A stretch of 53,703 bases of DNA. Origin: Phycisphaerae bacterium (lineage in GTDB: Bacteria > Planctomycetota > Phycisphaerae > Sedimentisphaerales > Anaerobacaceae). The stretch covers positions 1 to 53,703 of the forward strand of contig JAUWBI010000012.1 of NCBI GenBank assembly GCA_030601745.1, given 5' to 3'. Within the stretch, counting starts at the first letter, position 1. Each line of letters begins with the position of its first letter. The notes beneath the pieces are model-generated. The model was not told the DNA's origin, ran no database searches, and saw nothing but the letters and a program-made list of their open reading frames with translations. The position numbers and the translations under genes were made by a program. This document shows, one piece after another, positions 1 through 8,922 of this stretch.

Positions 1-446
1 GAAGGACAGAGGGCAGAAGACAGATGACAGTTGGTAGTTGATTATTCATCATAAACCATTTCCTAACGATTAAATTTGGTTTGGCCTGTTTTCGGCCGGG
101 GGCAAAAAAAGACGCGCCTCTATAATAGGGCGAACATGCGCATTTGAGTCGAAAATAGTGGTCGATTCCCGGTTCCTGATTCTCGTAGCTCGATGTGAGA
201 AAAGGAGTAAAAATTTTTTGCAATTTTCCGATTTTACCTTCCAACTACCCGCAGATTTGATTGAAATGCTTGCCTATTTTCACGTGCCACAAAGACACGA
301 AGACACAAAGAAAAATTAGACGCAGATTTCGCTGATTACGCAGAGAAAATAATCATTTATCAATAATCATTTAACGTGCCAATTCGCGTATCTGAATTTG
401 CTGGATGGGATAGAGAACCGGATGGGATAAAGCCCAGCCTACGAAA
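1..446. repeat. Spacer with dispersed cacaaagacac / cgcagattt repeats
   Basis: There is no convincing gene in this stretch. Positions 286-350 carry a repeat built from the words 'cacaaagacacgaag' and 'cgcagatttcgctgattacg'. The same words recur at about 31695-31770 and, in reverse orientation, at about 29163-29233 and 53243-53297. The rest is AT-rich DNA in which I see nothing definite. Confidence 0.6.
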
Positions 447-1358
447 CTAAGATACCGGCTTTGTAATCGCAATGAGAACCATAAAGCCGATAAGAATTGC
501 AGAGTTAAAAATTATGCCTAAAATTGACAGCAGTCTCTTACGATTCTTTTGCCTTACACCAGCTATTCCAAGTACTAAACCTATTAAGTTTGCAAGGATT
601 CCTAACAACAGCAAGAAAACGGAGACTCGTGCTACAGGTGATTCCCTATCTACAGATTCCGGAGCAATTCCCGCGAAAATAAATGTAAGCGTGAAGATTA
701 ACACATAAAGACCAAGAGTCACCAAAGAGATGATAAACGAAGCCACACCAAATCCTGAGTGTCTGCCCGCACCGAGGTCATCTTTGTAGATTTTTTCCGA
801 ATCAACAATGATTTTTTCACTAATGTTCACAACCTGCTGAGCCTGCAGCTTATTCTTGAAAGTCTCCTTGAGCATGGAATCAAATCCTTCATAGTCCCCT
901 TCGATTAAGCTCGCGCGGGGTATTACTATTCCTTTAGCAACACCGGTGAAAATAAAAGTATAATCTGGGGTGAACCCTATCCGCTCAAGTGCCTCCCATG
1001 CGACTTTTAATTCTTCGTATTTGCTTTTTACTGTAAGGCCGGTCTCTGTTAATTCTAATTCATCCTGTCCAGAAGCTTCTTTAGAAGCTTCACGAAGCAT
1101 CCTCCTCGTAGCTTTTTCTATACGTTTTCGCCTTCCTGCCAGAGCCCATAGCATCAATAGCCCACCAACTACAATACCAAAAATAGGTGAAGTCCACTCG
1201 CGCCTGTACAGGCCCAAAAGGCAAAAGAAAATACAATAACAAACGGGGAAAATGACGCCCCAAAAAATATTAATGCGACGCACTGTAGCTGAATGCTTAT
1301 TGTGAAATAAACATAACGCCACATGGTCATCAATTGTCACGTTGTATTTAATGTGCAT
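447..1358 (-). CDS. YcxB-like / DUF4190-like four-helix membrane protein
   Basis: A 303-residue integral membrane protein. Two hydrophobic helices near residues 28-70 are followed by a charged soluble segment (about 75-190). Its pattern (ELTETGLTVKS, YEELKVAWEALERIGFT) resembles the YcxB-like conserved domain of bacterial membrane proteins. A C-terminal block with two further helix pairs (about 205-300) looks like the DUF4190 type (SGFGVASFIISLVTLGLY). No catalytic motif is visible and the function is unknown. It is the last gene on the minus strand at this end, about 270 bases downstream of hemB and separated from it by repeat DNA, so an operon with hemB is not obvious. The family assignment is tentative; that it is a real membrane protein is fairly safe. 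Confidence 0.6.
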   Translation of the reverse strand: MHIKYNVTIDDHVALCLFHNKHSATVRRINIFWGVIFPVCYCIFFCLLGLYRREWTSPIFGIVVGGLLMLWALAGRRKRIEKATRRMLREASKEASGQDELELTETGLTVKSKYEELKVAWEALERIGFTPDYTFIFTGVAKGIVIPRASLIEGDYEGFDSMLKETFKNKLQAQQVVNISEKIIVDSEKIYKDDLGAGRHSGFGVASFIISLVTLGLYVLIFTLTFIFAGIAPESVDRESPVARVSVFLLLLGILANLIGLVLGIAGVRQKNRKRLLSILGIIFNSAILIGFMVLIAITKPVS

Positions 1359-1474
1359 TTTGCTGTATTACTTCCCATGAATAAGAACAAACATAAGCAA
1401 GAATACCCTAAACCTTCATCGGCGTCAAGGCAAATTTCGTATTTCGTATCTCACCGGAGCCATCCCCACTTGTG

Positions 1475-1508
1475 CCTCCCTTCTTGCTTTCGCACGAAAG
1501 CAGGGAGG
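1475..1508. repeat. Palindromic repeat, C-rich/G-rich ends around CTTTCG..CGAAAG
   Basis: CCTCCC...GGGAGG arms enclose GCTTTCGCACGAAAGC. The same element type occurs at 28966-28999 and inside the ileS coding sequence at 33271-33304. Confidence 0.6.
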
Positions 1509-1626
1509 TGCAGGCAAGCCGCCCTTGAGGCCGCCACCCGCACAACATTATATTTTGAACAAAATCCTGAATAGGTAGTTGCCAATCTCTGCTGTTTTCT
1601 AAACACTATTCACGATTCACCAATCA

Positions 1627-2604
1627 CTAATTACCAGTTACCAATCGTGCTGCTTCTTTGGCAAAGTACGTAATTATTATATCCGCACCTGCCCGCTTAA
1701 TCGCGGTGAGCATTTCCAGCATAGCTGCTTGTTTATCTAATAACCCCGCATCAGCAGCACAGTTTAGCATCATATATTCGCCGCTGACGTTGTAGGCGGC
1801 TATGGGACAATCGAATCGCTGTTTTGCGCGATGTATAATATCGAGATAGGCAAGGGCCGGCTTGACCATCACGATGTCGGCGCCTTCCTCTATATCGAGT
1901 GCAATCTCACGCATCGCCTGGTCACTATTAGCAGAGTCCATCTGGTAACTCTTGCGGTCGCCGAACGACGGCGCCGATTCGGCAGCATCCCTGAACGGGC
2001 CGTAAAAGGCAGAAGCGTATTTTGCTGCGTATGACATAATCGCTACATCCTTAAAGTCGTTCTCTTCCAACGCTTCGCGAATGTAACTCACGCGGCCGTC
2101 CATCATATCCGAAGGGGCAACTACATCGGCGCCGGCCTGGGCGTGCGACAAAGCAACTTTAGCTAACAATTCGCACGTCGAATCATTGTCGATTTTGCCG
2201 TTCTTTATGACGCCGCAATGGCCGTGTTCGGTGTATGCACAAAGGCAAACGTCGGTAATAACGAGAAGCTGCGGCGCGGCTTTCTTGATTTCACGGATTG
2301 CGCGCTGCACAACGCCATCTTCGGCCCAGGCCTCTGAGCCGATATCATCTTTTTTACCCGGCAGACCAAAAAGAAGAACCGCAGGTATCCTTAGCGAGGC
2401 AACTTCGGCGGCCTCGGCGGCGACCGTGTCAGGCGAAAAGTGAAAACAGCCGGCCATCGACTTGATGGGCTCCTTGAGACCTTCGCCTTCGCGGACAAAC
2501 AACGGATAAACAAAATCATCCACACTCAAACTGGTTTCACGCACCAGCCTTCGCATCGCGTCACTGCTGCGCAGGCGTCGCATTCTGTTTTTTGGAAAAC
2601 CCAT
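1627..2604 (-). CDS. hemB: Delta-aminolevulinic acid dehydratase (porphobilinogen synthase)
   Basis: Condenses two 5-aminolevulinate molecules to porphobilinogen, the first common step of tetrapyrrole synthesis, in the cytoplasm. Its 325 residues match the family length. Both active-site lysines are visible: the one in [16 protein letters not shown] and the Schiff-base lysine in [14 protein letters not shown]. The metal site reads [14 protein letters not shown], with all three cysteines, so this is the zinc-dependent form. The substrate-binding SDMMDGR motif is present. It starts at ATG and ends with TAG. Upstream on the same strand are ahbC and cobA-hemD, so three heme/siroheme genes sit together, although about 175 bases of repeat-rich DNA separate hemB from ahbC. 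The identification is secure. Confidence 0.97.
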   Translation of the reverse strand: MGFPKNRMRRLRSSDAMRRLVRETSLSVDDFVYPLFVREGEGLKEPIKSMAGCFHFSPDTVAAEAAEVASLRIPAVLLFGLPGKKDDIGSEAWAEDGVVQRAIREIKKAAPQLLVITDVCLCAYTEHGHCGVIKNGKIDNDSTCELLAKVALSHAQAGADVVAPSDMMDGRVSYIREALEENDFKDVAIMSYAAKYASAFYGPFRDAAESAPSFGDRKSYQMDSANSDQAMREIALDIEEGADIVMVKPALAYLDIIHRAKQRFDCPIAAYNVSGEYMMLNCAADAGLLDKQAAMLEMLTAIKRAGADIIITYFAKEAARLVTGN

Positions 2605-2621
2605 TAATGACTCCTAAAAAA

Positions 2622-2780
2622 AATTAAATATCAAAATGTAAATGTCAAAATTACATTGCAAAATGCAAAAAGAACAAGACAAAAAATTAGTAACTGGTGA
2701 GTGGTGAACGGTAATTATCTAACCAATTAACCATTTAACCAATTATCATATTTTTGAACTTTAATTTGTCATTTTGCTTT
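2622..2780. repeat. AT-rich word repeats (aaatgcaaaa, taaccaatt)
   Basis: The spacer between hemB and ahbC consists of degenerate short words such as 'caaaatgtaaatgtcaaaat', 'aaaatgcaaaa' and three tandem 'taaccattt/aattaacca' units. The same words fill 38095-38200 and 39100-39330. They continue into the 3' end of ahbC, whose last residues (ENSKIKD) look repeat-derived. Confidence 0.55.
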
Positions 2781-3959
2781 TTAATCTTTGATTTTTGAAT
2801 TTTCTATTTCCTCATCTGTAAGATAGCAGGCCGGTTCGTTAAGCCAATATTCCGGGCCGGTTTCGGTGCCCAAAAATCTAAAGTTGCCTTTGCACAAATC
2901 AAACCATTTACACTTGAGACATCTGACATCAGCAAATTTAGATTTATTGCGCAGCTTATTCAGGACCGGCTCATTCGAATTTTCCCAGACCTGCTTGAAA
3001 GTTTTATCTTTAACGCTACCAACCGAATAATTTCGCCAAAATTGGTCGGTGTGTACGCTGCCATCCCAACCGATGCAGGCGATTTTCTCTCCGATTTTAT
3101 TGCCGCCATTGGCAAGCAGAAGCTGTCTGGCCATCTCGTAGTTTTGAGTTTTGAGTTTTGAGTTTTGAGTTTCTCCGGCCATCTTTACGAGAAGATAGGG
3201 CCCATCGGCGTGATTGCCCACAGTAAGCACCTCGTCTATCAGGCCTTTGCGGGCAAAATCATCGGTCTTTTCTATTATTGTATCGACAGTTTGCCGCGTT
3301 TGTTCGGGCGCTAAAGTTTGTCCGTCAAGCTCCTTCGCTCTGCCGCTCCGAATTAAATGATAGAAGCAGATTCGTCTTACGCCCGTTGAAGCGGCAATAT
3401 CAAAGACAACAGGAACCTGGTCTGCGTTTGCTTTTGTTATAGTAAAACGCAAGCCGGTTTTTATGCCTGCGTTTTTGCAATTTTCAATTCCTGCCAGGGC
3501 CGCTTTGAAACTGCCCTTTACCTGTCTGAAGTTATCGTGGAACTCTTCATCGCCATCAATGGAAATACCCACATAACTTACGCCAGCGGCGGCAAGCTGC
3601 CCGGCGGTTCCCGAATCGATCAATGTGCCGTTGCTGGAAATGACGGTTCGCAGCCCTAATCGTCTCGCTTTCGCCAACAACTCAAATAAATCATTGCGCA
3701 ACATCGGTTCCCCTCCACTGAGCAACAGCACCGGACAATTCACCTCCACAAGCTCCGACAGTAATTGCTTCGCTCGCTCCGTAGTCAGCTCATCGGTATA
3801 ATAATCAGGTTGCGAACTGCTGTAGCAGTGCAAACACCGCAAATTGCACCGGCTGGTACAATTGTAAACAATCACGGGGCCAAATGAATTTTCCCTCCGA
3901 TAGCGCAAGCCGTCAGACTCACCTGCCAGGCCGCAATATAGCTTTGAGATATTTATCAT
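2781..3959 (-). CDS. ahbC: Radical SAM protein AhbC (12,18-didecarboxysiroheme deacetylase)
   Basis: A radical SAM enzyme of the alternative, siroheme-dependent heme pathway. It removes the acetate side chains of 12,18-didecarboxysiroheme to give iron-coproporphyrin III. The N-terminal pattern (INISKLYCG, then SDGLRY) is typical of AhbC. The SAM cluster motif is CNLRCLHC (C38, C42, C45), followed by the LLLSGGEPM glycine motif. A C-terminal cysteine cluster includes CLKCKWFDLCKGNF, the SPASM-like auxiliary cluster expected for AhbC/NirJ relatives. Its ATG overlaps the TGA of cobA-hemD by four bases, so the two are translationally coupled, which fits siroheme supply. Residues about 263-273 (TQNSKLKTQN) are encoded by a four-fold TTTTGAG repeat. 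NirJ or AhbD are alternatives, but the start and end of the protein favour AhbC. Confidence 0.88.
   Translation of the reverse strand: MINISKLYCGLAGESDGLRYRRENSFGPVIVYNCTSRCNLRCLHCYSSSQPDYYTDELTTERAKQLLSELVEVNCPVLLLSGGEPMLRNDLFELLAKARRLGLRTVISSNGTLIDSGTAGQLAAAGVSYVGISIDGDEEFHDNFRQVKGSFKAALAGIENCKNAGIKTGLRFTITKANADQVPVVFDIAASTGVRRICFYHLIRSGRAKELDGQTLAPEQTRQTVDTIIEKTDDFARKGLIDEVLTVGNHADGPYLLVKMAGETQNSKLKTQNYEMARQLLLANGGNKIGEKIACIGWDGSVHTDQFWRNYSVGSVKDKTFKQVWENSNEPVLNKLRNKSKFADVRCLKCKWFDLCKGNFRFLGTETGPEYWLNEPACYLTDEEIENSKIKD
3141..3172. repeat. Tandem GTTTTGA repeat inside ahbC
   Basis: Four tandem copies of an octamer-like GTTTTGAG unit lie in frame in the ahbC coding sequence, between the radical SAM core and the C-terminal cysteine cluster. 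Confidence 0.75.
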
Positions 3960-5488
3960 TCGTGCGTTCTTTCGATGGCACCAAGTAAGCCGTCAGTAGT
4001 ATGCTCTCTTGCTGTTACGTCAACCCTGATGCCAAGATTTTTCAATTGTTCGGAAGTTACCGGCCCAATCGACGCTACTTTAACATTACTTGAATTTACT
4101 AAATCACTCTGGATTTGCGCGAAAAAGCCCTTGACCGAAGAAGGACTTGCAAACGTCAGCCAATCAATCTCACCTCTGCTAATCATTTCTGTTAGCCACT
4201 TACATTCGGTTTTCTCTGTTACAACGGTATAAATAGCTACATTATCGACTTTGGCTCCGGCTTGCTCCAACAGCTCGCCAAGCTCATCTGAGGCAAGCTG
4301 CGAGCGCAAAAGCAAAGCCTTCCTGCCCTGCAAATTCGCAAAGCCGATTAATTGTTTGCCAAGTTCCTTACCGGTAAAGACAGTCGGGACAAAATCCGCT
4401 TTTATGCCGAACTCGCCTAATTTAGCCGCAGTTTCACTGCCTATTGCAGCAATTTTCGCAGAACCAAAAGTGCGGCTATCCTTCTGCAAACTTTGTAAGC
4501 AATCGAAGAAAATGGTCATGCCGTTTGCACTGGTAAAGATTATCCAATCGTATTCTGCGAGTTTGGCAAGTGTCTGTAAAAACTGACTTGTCTGCGTCAA
4601 CGGCTTGATTCCTATTGTCGCAAATTCTATCGGATTGCCGCCTCGATGAATAATCTTAGCCGCAAAACCGGCATTACCGCAACGGTCGCGAGTTACAACA
4701 ATATTCCTGCCAAACAATGGCTTTTTCATAAACCAGTTCAGCTTCGTGTCACTATCTGCAGCAGCGCCGATTACCACTATCGCAGGCGGTTCAGTTTTTT
4801 CCTGCTTACACTTATCACTTAGCTGTCGAAGTGAAGCCCTTACAGTTCTTTGGGTCGGCAGGGTAGCATCAGCAATTACCGCGGCCGGCATCTCTTGCTC
4901 CATTCCGTTTTTTATTAGCTGCTCGACAATAAAATCCAGATTGCCCATCGCCATATAAAAAACTATGGTGCCGCTGAATTTGGCAAGCAGGTGCCAGTCG
5001 ATATTACTATTGGCTTTATTATCTGCCTCTTGGCCGGTAATAAAAACCACCTGCGAGCTGTAGTCCCTGTGGGTGAGCATAATACCGGCGTACTCAGCAG
5101 CCGCGATAGCAGCGGTCACGCCGGGCACTATCTCAAAATCGATTCCGGCCTTGGCGAGCAATGCCGCCTCTTCAGCACCTCTGCCGAAGATGCAGGGGTC
5201 GCCGCCCTTTAGCCGGACTACAGTTTGTCCGCTGGAGGCCTTTTCGATTAAAAGGTTATTGATTTCTTCTTGCGTAAACGAACCGCTGCCGATTCTTTTG
5301 GGGACGTGGATAATCTCTGCATTGGGGCCGGCGTAATTCAATAAAGCTGGATTGGCCAACTTATCGCAGATTACACAGTCGGCGGCCTTAAGAAGCTCTG
5401 CCCCGCGAACGGTAATCAAATCCGCCCTGCCCGGGCCGGCGCCTACCAGATATACCTTGCCTTTGTTCTTTGCTCTTTCAACGTTCAT
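3956..5488 (-). CDS. cobA-hemD: Uroporphyrinogen-III C-methyltransferase / uroporphyrinogen-III synthase fusion
   Basis: A two-domain enzyme of 510 residues. Residues about 10-250 are a SUMT (CobA/SirA-type) SAM-dependent methyltransferase that makes precorrin-2 from uroporphyrinogen III. Visible motifs are YLVGAGPGRADLITVRG near the N-terminus, VVRLKGGDPCIFGRG and YAGIMLTHRDYSS. Residues about 260-510 are HemD, which closes hydroxymethylbilane to uroporphyrinogen III; typical segments are IVVTRDR, WIIFTSANGM and LTFASPSSVKGF. The fusion puts two consecutive steps toward siroheme in one protein. The gene ends TGA inside the ahbC start codon. With hemB and ahbC it makes a siroheme-to-heme gene group. 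This fusion order is common in bacteria and the call is secure. Confidence 0.95.
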   Translation of the reverse strand: MNVERAKNKGKVYLVGAGPGRADLITVRGAELLKAADCVICDKLANPALLNYAGPNAEIIHVPKRIGSGSFTQEEINNLLIEKASSGQTVVRLKGGDPCIFGRGAEEAALLAKAGIDFEIVPGVTAAIAAAEYAGIMLTHRDYSSQVVFITGQEADNKANSNIDWHLLAKFSGTIVFYMAMGNLDFIVEQLIKNGMEQEMPAAVIADATLPTQRTVRASLRQLSDKCKQEKTEPPAIVVIGAAADSDTKLNWFMKKPLFGRNIVVTRDRCGNAGFAAKIIHRGGNPIEFATIGIKPLTQTSQFLQTLAKLAEYDWIIFTSANGMTIFFDCLQSLQKDSRTFGSAKIAAIGSETAAKLGEFGIKADFVPTVFTGKELGKQLIGFANLQGRKALLLRSQLASDELGELLEQAGAKVDNVAIYTVVTEKTECKWLTEMISRGEIDWLTFASPSSVKGFFAQIQSDLVNSSNVKVASIGPVTSEQLKNLGIRVDVTAREHTTDGLLGAIERTHE

Positions 5489-5533
5489 AGTTGGTGCTCA
5501 CTTCTTTATGGGCGATACTCATAGGCACATTAA

Positions 5534-5809
5534 ACCCGAAATCCGAAATTCGAAATCCGAAACAAATTCGAATTTTCAAATGACCAAATGTTCAAAACAG
5601 GTAAAACCCCCAAATAAATTTGGGGGCTAAATATTCTTGAACATACCAAATTGTTTTGAAATTGCAACTGTTTTGGGTCTGGGGTGGCATCATATACCAT
5701 CGCCGTGCCGGCGAGGGCTAAACGAGCCCCAGTGAAACTGAGGGCGAAATACTTTTGAGATTGCAGCAACTTACGGCAGTTCAAGGAAACCCCGCAATGA
5801 ATTGCGGGG
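5534..5809. repeat. Spacer repeats: ttcgaaatccgaaa words and two GGGGCTAAATA hairpins
   Basis: From 5534 to about 5590 degenerate 'gaaattcgaaatccg' words occur, also seen at 41771-42010. Perfect hairpins follow at 5607-5626 (CCCCCAAAT/ATTTGGGGG) and 5790-5809 (CCCCGCAAT/ATTGCGGGG), each followed by GCTAAATATT. Related hairpins lie at 23632-23649 and 27522-27542. Confidence 0.7.
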
Positions 5810-5825
5810 CTAAATATTTTTGTTT

Positions 5826-6683
5826 TTATAATTTGTTTCGCGTTTGCTCAACTTTAGTAGCCTGTTTGAGTATCTTTTTTTCTTTTGAGGTTAAGCTGTG
5901 GATGCCGGAGTCGTGGACCTTTTGCAAGATGCGGTCAAGTTCCAATTGCAGATTACGCCGGGCAGCCATTTTCTTTTCCCATTGGTCAGCCCGGACTTTT
6001 AATTTCAGTTTATCCCGCCAAGACTGTGAAAATACATAAATGGCGCCCACTGCCATACCGCCCAGGTGAGCGGCTTCTCCGCCGGCATTTTCACCTGTAA
6101 TGATTCCGAAGACAGCAAACAGGGTCAATATAAGTGCAACTACTCTGATTGGCAGCGGGAAAAAGACGAAAAGTACGATAATGTGGGGGAAGAGTATGGC
6201 GCAGGCGGCCAGCACGCCGAGTATGGCTCCGGATGCACCGACAAGAGGAAGAACACCGTGTATGGGATGTGGTGAAATTATTTTCAGTCCGAGCAGGAGC
6301 GGGTAAACGAGACCACCTACCATACCGCAGGCAAGATAAAACACCAGAAATTTCTTGCTGCCCCAGTGGCGTTCAAGTGTGGAGCCGAGGAAGTACAGGA
6401 CGATCATATTAAAAAGGATATGGAAGGTGTCGCCGTGCAGAAATTGGTACGTTATAAGTCGCCAAATCTGCAAAGTCATTCCGAGAGTGTGGGGATAAAC
6501 TGCAAACCACCGCACCAGCAGCGTGTCCGCTCCTAAAATCTGCACAAAAAACACCGCAACGTTGATAATCAGCAGCCACTTGACCACCGGTGTAATCCGC
6601 GGAAAGGCCATCCTCATCTGCGGCGCACTGCGGAATTTAGACTGGTAATCTGCCCGAGTGTAATCTCTATCGTAAAGGCCCAT
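5826..6683 (-). CDS. Rhomboid family intramembrane serine protease
   Basis: A polytopic membrane protease that cuts substrates within the lipid bilayer. It has 285 residues with about six membrane segments between residues 35 and 220. The catalytic serine is S151 in the GASGAILG motif and the partner histidine is H206 in EAAHLGGMAVG. The family motif around QFLHGDTFHILFNM and the HWGSKKF loop are present. The C-terminal 60 residues form a charged helical tail (KEKKILKQATKVEQ) outside the membrane. It lies between lgt and cobA-hemD on the same strand with small gaps. The substrate cannot be told from sequence. The family call is secure. Confidence 0.92.
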   Translation of the reverse strand: MGLYDRDYTRADYQSKFRSAPQMRMAFPRITPVVKWLLIINVAVFFVQILGADTLLVRWFAVYPHTLGMTLQIWRLITYQFLHGDTFHILFNMIVLYFLGSTLERHWGSKKFLVFYLACGMVGGLVYPLLLGLKIISPHPIHGVLPLVGASGAILGVLAACAILFPHIIVLFVFFPLPIRVVALILTLFAVFGIITGENAGGEAAHLGGMAVGAIYVFSQSWRDKLKLKVRADQWEKKMAARRNLQLELDRILQKVHDSGIHSLTSKEKKILKQATKVEQTRNKL

Positions 6684-6743
6684 ATTTTACTCGTATTTCG
6701 TATTGCGTATATAAGGCATCTGTATCTTTTTATCGTCTATACG

Positions 6744-7745
6744 TTACTTCGGTTGTTGTGTTCTCATTCTATGAAATATTAGCATTAAGACCAGACCAAA
6801 AATGGCCATGTAAATTCCCAGGTTTTGGGAAACAGTTCCGCCTCTGTACATTGCCCACCAGGCATGCTCAAAGGGGTTATCATCGCGTAGAAATTCTATG
6901 AGGAATCGGGTGATGCCGTAAAGTACGAACATCAATCCAAATGTACAGCCGGGATTGCTAAAGAGTCTCGTAGTGTTTTTGGAGCCGGCTGTGTTTCGGG
7001 ACCTTCGCCAGAAGAGATAAAGTATAAGAGCCAAAAAAGCGGCGTTTACAGATGAATACAATTGGGTGGGGTGGACAGGCAGACAGCGATACGGGCCTTT
7101 GTCAACCATATTCTTCTGTTCCGGCGTTAACTGTTCATAGGGTTTTAAGTCATGGGGTCGTATGCCATTTTCATTGTTATTGTAAACGGAAAATTCGGGC
7201 GGCAATTTCAATTGAGGCAGGGGGCGATTCCTTTTCGGATTCCAATATATCTGGCTTTTGTAAGCATGTGAGGCATACGGGAAGCGGACGGCCCAGGGCA
7301 GTTCTGCAGGTTTGCCAAAACAGCAGCCGTTTAGAAAGCAGCCGATTCTGCCGAAGGCCAGCGCCAGCATCAGGCCGATAGCCAAAATGTCAAGGTAACG
7401 GCGGATGGGGAGCTTATGGTACCAGAGGTAAAAGAAGATGACAGCGATGGCTAAAATCACGCCGCCTAAAAGCTCCAGGCCGCCCTGCCAGATAGCAAAA
7501 ATATAAACCCAATCTCTACTCTGGAACTCATCGAGATGATGCAGAACGTAAAATAGGCGCGCGCCTGCCACTCCGGCTATCAGGGAGTAAAGGGCTGCGT
7601 TGGTAATGAGCTGAGGGTTGGGCGTGATATTGCGGCTAAGGTGTCTTATCAAGGAAATGGCGGAGAGAAAACCAACGACCATCATCAGGCCGTAACTTTT
7701 AACGGTCAAATGGATAAAAGGTATCTCAAAAAGTTCAGGATACAT
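6744..7745 (-). CDS. lgt: Prolipoprotein diacylglyceryl transferase
   Basis: Transfers the diacylglyceryl group from phosphatidylglycerol to the lipobox cysteine of prolipoproteins in the inner membrane, the first step of lipoprotein maturation. It has 333 residues and about seven membrane helices. The signature reads GRIGCFLNGCCFGKP, a cysteine-containing variant of the family motif. The late conserved segments HPTQLYSS and RFLIEFLRDDNPFEHAWW carry the essential arginine and glutamate. A loop of about 55 residues (after YWNPKRNRPLPQ) lies between signature and HPTQLY, longer than in E. coli. It ends in TAA. The predicted lipoprotein at 27.4 kb would be a substrate. Confidence 0.95.
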   Translation of the reverse strand: MYPELFEIPFIHLTVKSYGLMMVVGFLSAISLIRHLSRNITPNPQLITNAALYSLIAGVAGARLFYVLHHLDEFQSRDWVYIFAIWQGGLELLGGVILAIAVIFFYLWYHKLPIRRYLDILAIGLMLALAFGRIGCFLNGCCFGKPAELPWAVRFPYASHAYKSQIYWNPKRNRPLPQLKLPPEFSVYNNNENGIRPHDLKPYEQLTPEQKNMVDKGPYRCLPVHPTQLYSSVNAAFLALILYLFWRRSRNTAGSKNTTRLFSNPGCTFGLMFVLYGITRFLIEFLRDDNPFEHAWWAMYRGGTVSQNLGIYMAIFGLVLMLIFHRMRTQQPK

Positions 7746-7787
7746 CTATTTCGTATTCCGTTACTCGTCGCTCGTGTCTCGTTCGAG

Positions 7788-8153
7788 TCACGAACTGCTG
7801 TCCACTATCTTTATTTTGTTATTTTCGTCGAGGACGACGACTTTGGGTTTAAGTTTCTCTGCCTCCTGGGGCGTATAGTAACCAAAGGCAAAAATGATAA
7901 CGGTGTCCTTTGGCTTGACGAGTTGAGCGGCTGCGCCAAGTATTACGACCCGGCCGGAATCGGCTTCCGCAGGAACGGCGTAGGTTTCCAGCCGGCTGCC
8001 ATTGTTTAAATCGGCGACCAAAACAGACTCATAAGGCAGAATGCCGGCTGCTTCCATCAGTGTCGAGTCTATTGCGATACTGCCGGCATAGTGCAGCTTG
8101 GTTTCTGTAACCATTGCGCGATGCAACTTACTTTTTAATATCTTTACAAGCAT
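7788..8153 (-). CDS. panD: Aspartate 1-decarboxylase proenzyme
   Basis: Makes beta-alanine from L-aspartate for pantothenate and CoA. The 121-residue proenzyme self-cleaves between G24 and S25 (HYAGSIAID) to give the pyruvoyl cofactor. K9, Y22, R54 region (NNGSRLETY) and the late FAFGYYTPQEA segment match the family. The last residues (DSSS) run into the 'ctcgtcgctcg' spacer repeat, so the extreme C-terminus is probably repeat-derived. panC, which consumes beta-alanine, is two genes upstream on the same strand. Confidence 0.95.
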   Translation of the reverse strand: MLVKILKSKLHRAMVTETKLHYAGSIAIDSTLMEAAGILPYESVLVADLNNGSRLETYAVPAEADSGRVVILGAAAQLVKPKDTVIIFAFGYYTPQEAEKLKPKVVVLDENNKIKIVDSSS

Positions 8154-8175
8154 AATTTATAATTCATGAATTGCT

Positions 8176-8571
8176 TTAATGTTCACAATCTCCTAAAGCG
8201 ACGATTCCTTCCTTTAGATTCACCACCAAACGTACACCCCGAAAGAAATCAAGACCCAACAAACCATCCACAGTAGCACTGGGAGGAAGTGTATGACAAA
8301 GTATTGGGAAATTCTCAAGAGACCTGCCTAAAACTTCGACTTTCTTAACCACAATGCGAGGTGCAAATTCTACTCCGCTACATGTTGTTACCTGGATACG
8401 CTCTTTTGAAGAAGCCGGGTCGTAACCCAGGAGTACTGCCACATCCCAGTTGATCATTGAGCTGGTCGCACCTGTATCCAACGCCAGGCGGACTATTGTA
8501 TCTGTGTGAAAGCCATGCAATCGAGTGGGGATAACAATTAAACCCTGAGTAGGATCAAATGTAATCTTCAT
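8176..8571 (-). CDS. Retropepsin-like aspartyl protease
   Basis: A small 131-residue protein with the aspartyl protease signature ALDTGATSSMI (residues about 30-40) and the late hydrophobic-glycine segment VDGLLGLDFFRG. These are the hallmarks of single-domain, dimeric clan AA (retropepsin-like) proteases found in many bacteria. No signal peptide is seen, so it is probably cytoplasmic. Its ATG overlaps the stop of the 75-residue gene upstream by four bases, so the two are translationally coupled. The substrate is unknown. The family call is good. Confidence 0.8.
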   Translation of the reverse strand: MKITFDPTQGLIVIPTRLHGFHTDTIVRLALDTGATSSMINWDVAVLLGYDPASSKERIQVTTCSGVEFAPRIVVKKVEVLGRSLENFPILCHTLPPSATVDGLLGLDFFRGVRLVVNLKEGIVALGDCEH

Positions 8572-8795
8572 AATACAACTGCTACATCATCAGGTAATTT
8601 GCCTGTGTATAGAATAGCAGAGTGATTTGGGCGTATCTCTCTTGCCTTTCTATACACTTCATCTCTATCCTTACTGTGCCACAAAACCACACCTTGCTTG
8701 ATGCTAAAATCATCACAAGTTTCAGGATCTCCGATGAGCAACCACTCAGCATCGTACCGCTTCTTAATCTCAGAAAAAGATAAGATTTCTTTCAT
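8568..8795 (-). CDS. Small partner protein of the retropepsin-like gene
   Basis: A 75-residue soluble protein with no recognised catalytic motif. It contains the segments WLLIGDPETCDDF and VVLWHSKDRDEVYRKARE. In my recollection this type of small protein is often encoded just ahead of a clan AA aspartic protease, as here with a four-base overlap. It could be a substrate, an inhibitor or an antitoxin-like partner; the sequence does not decide. Confidence 0.6.
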   Translation of the reverse strand: MKEILSFSEIKKRYDAEWLLIGDPETCDDFSIKQGVVLWHSKDRDEVYRKAREIRPNHSAILYTGKLPDDVAVVL

Positions 8796-8922
8796 TCTTC
8801 AGCCACTTCATAATACAATAATAGAGCGATTTTAATACAGTTCTAACGTCAAAAAGTCGCTTGTTCTGCCTCGATCACAATTGTTTCACGCTATTTTCAA
8901 GTGAAACCATCACTATTATACA

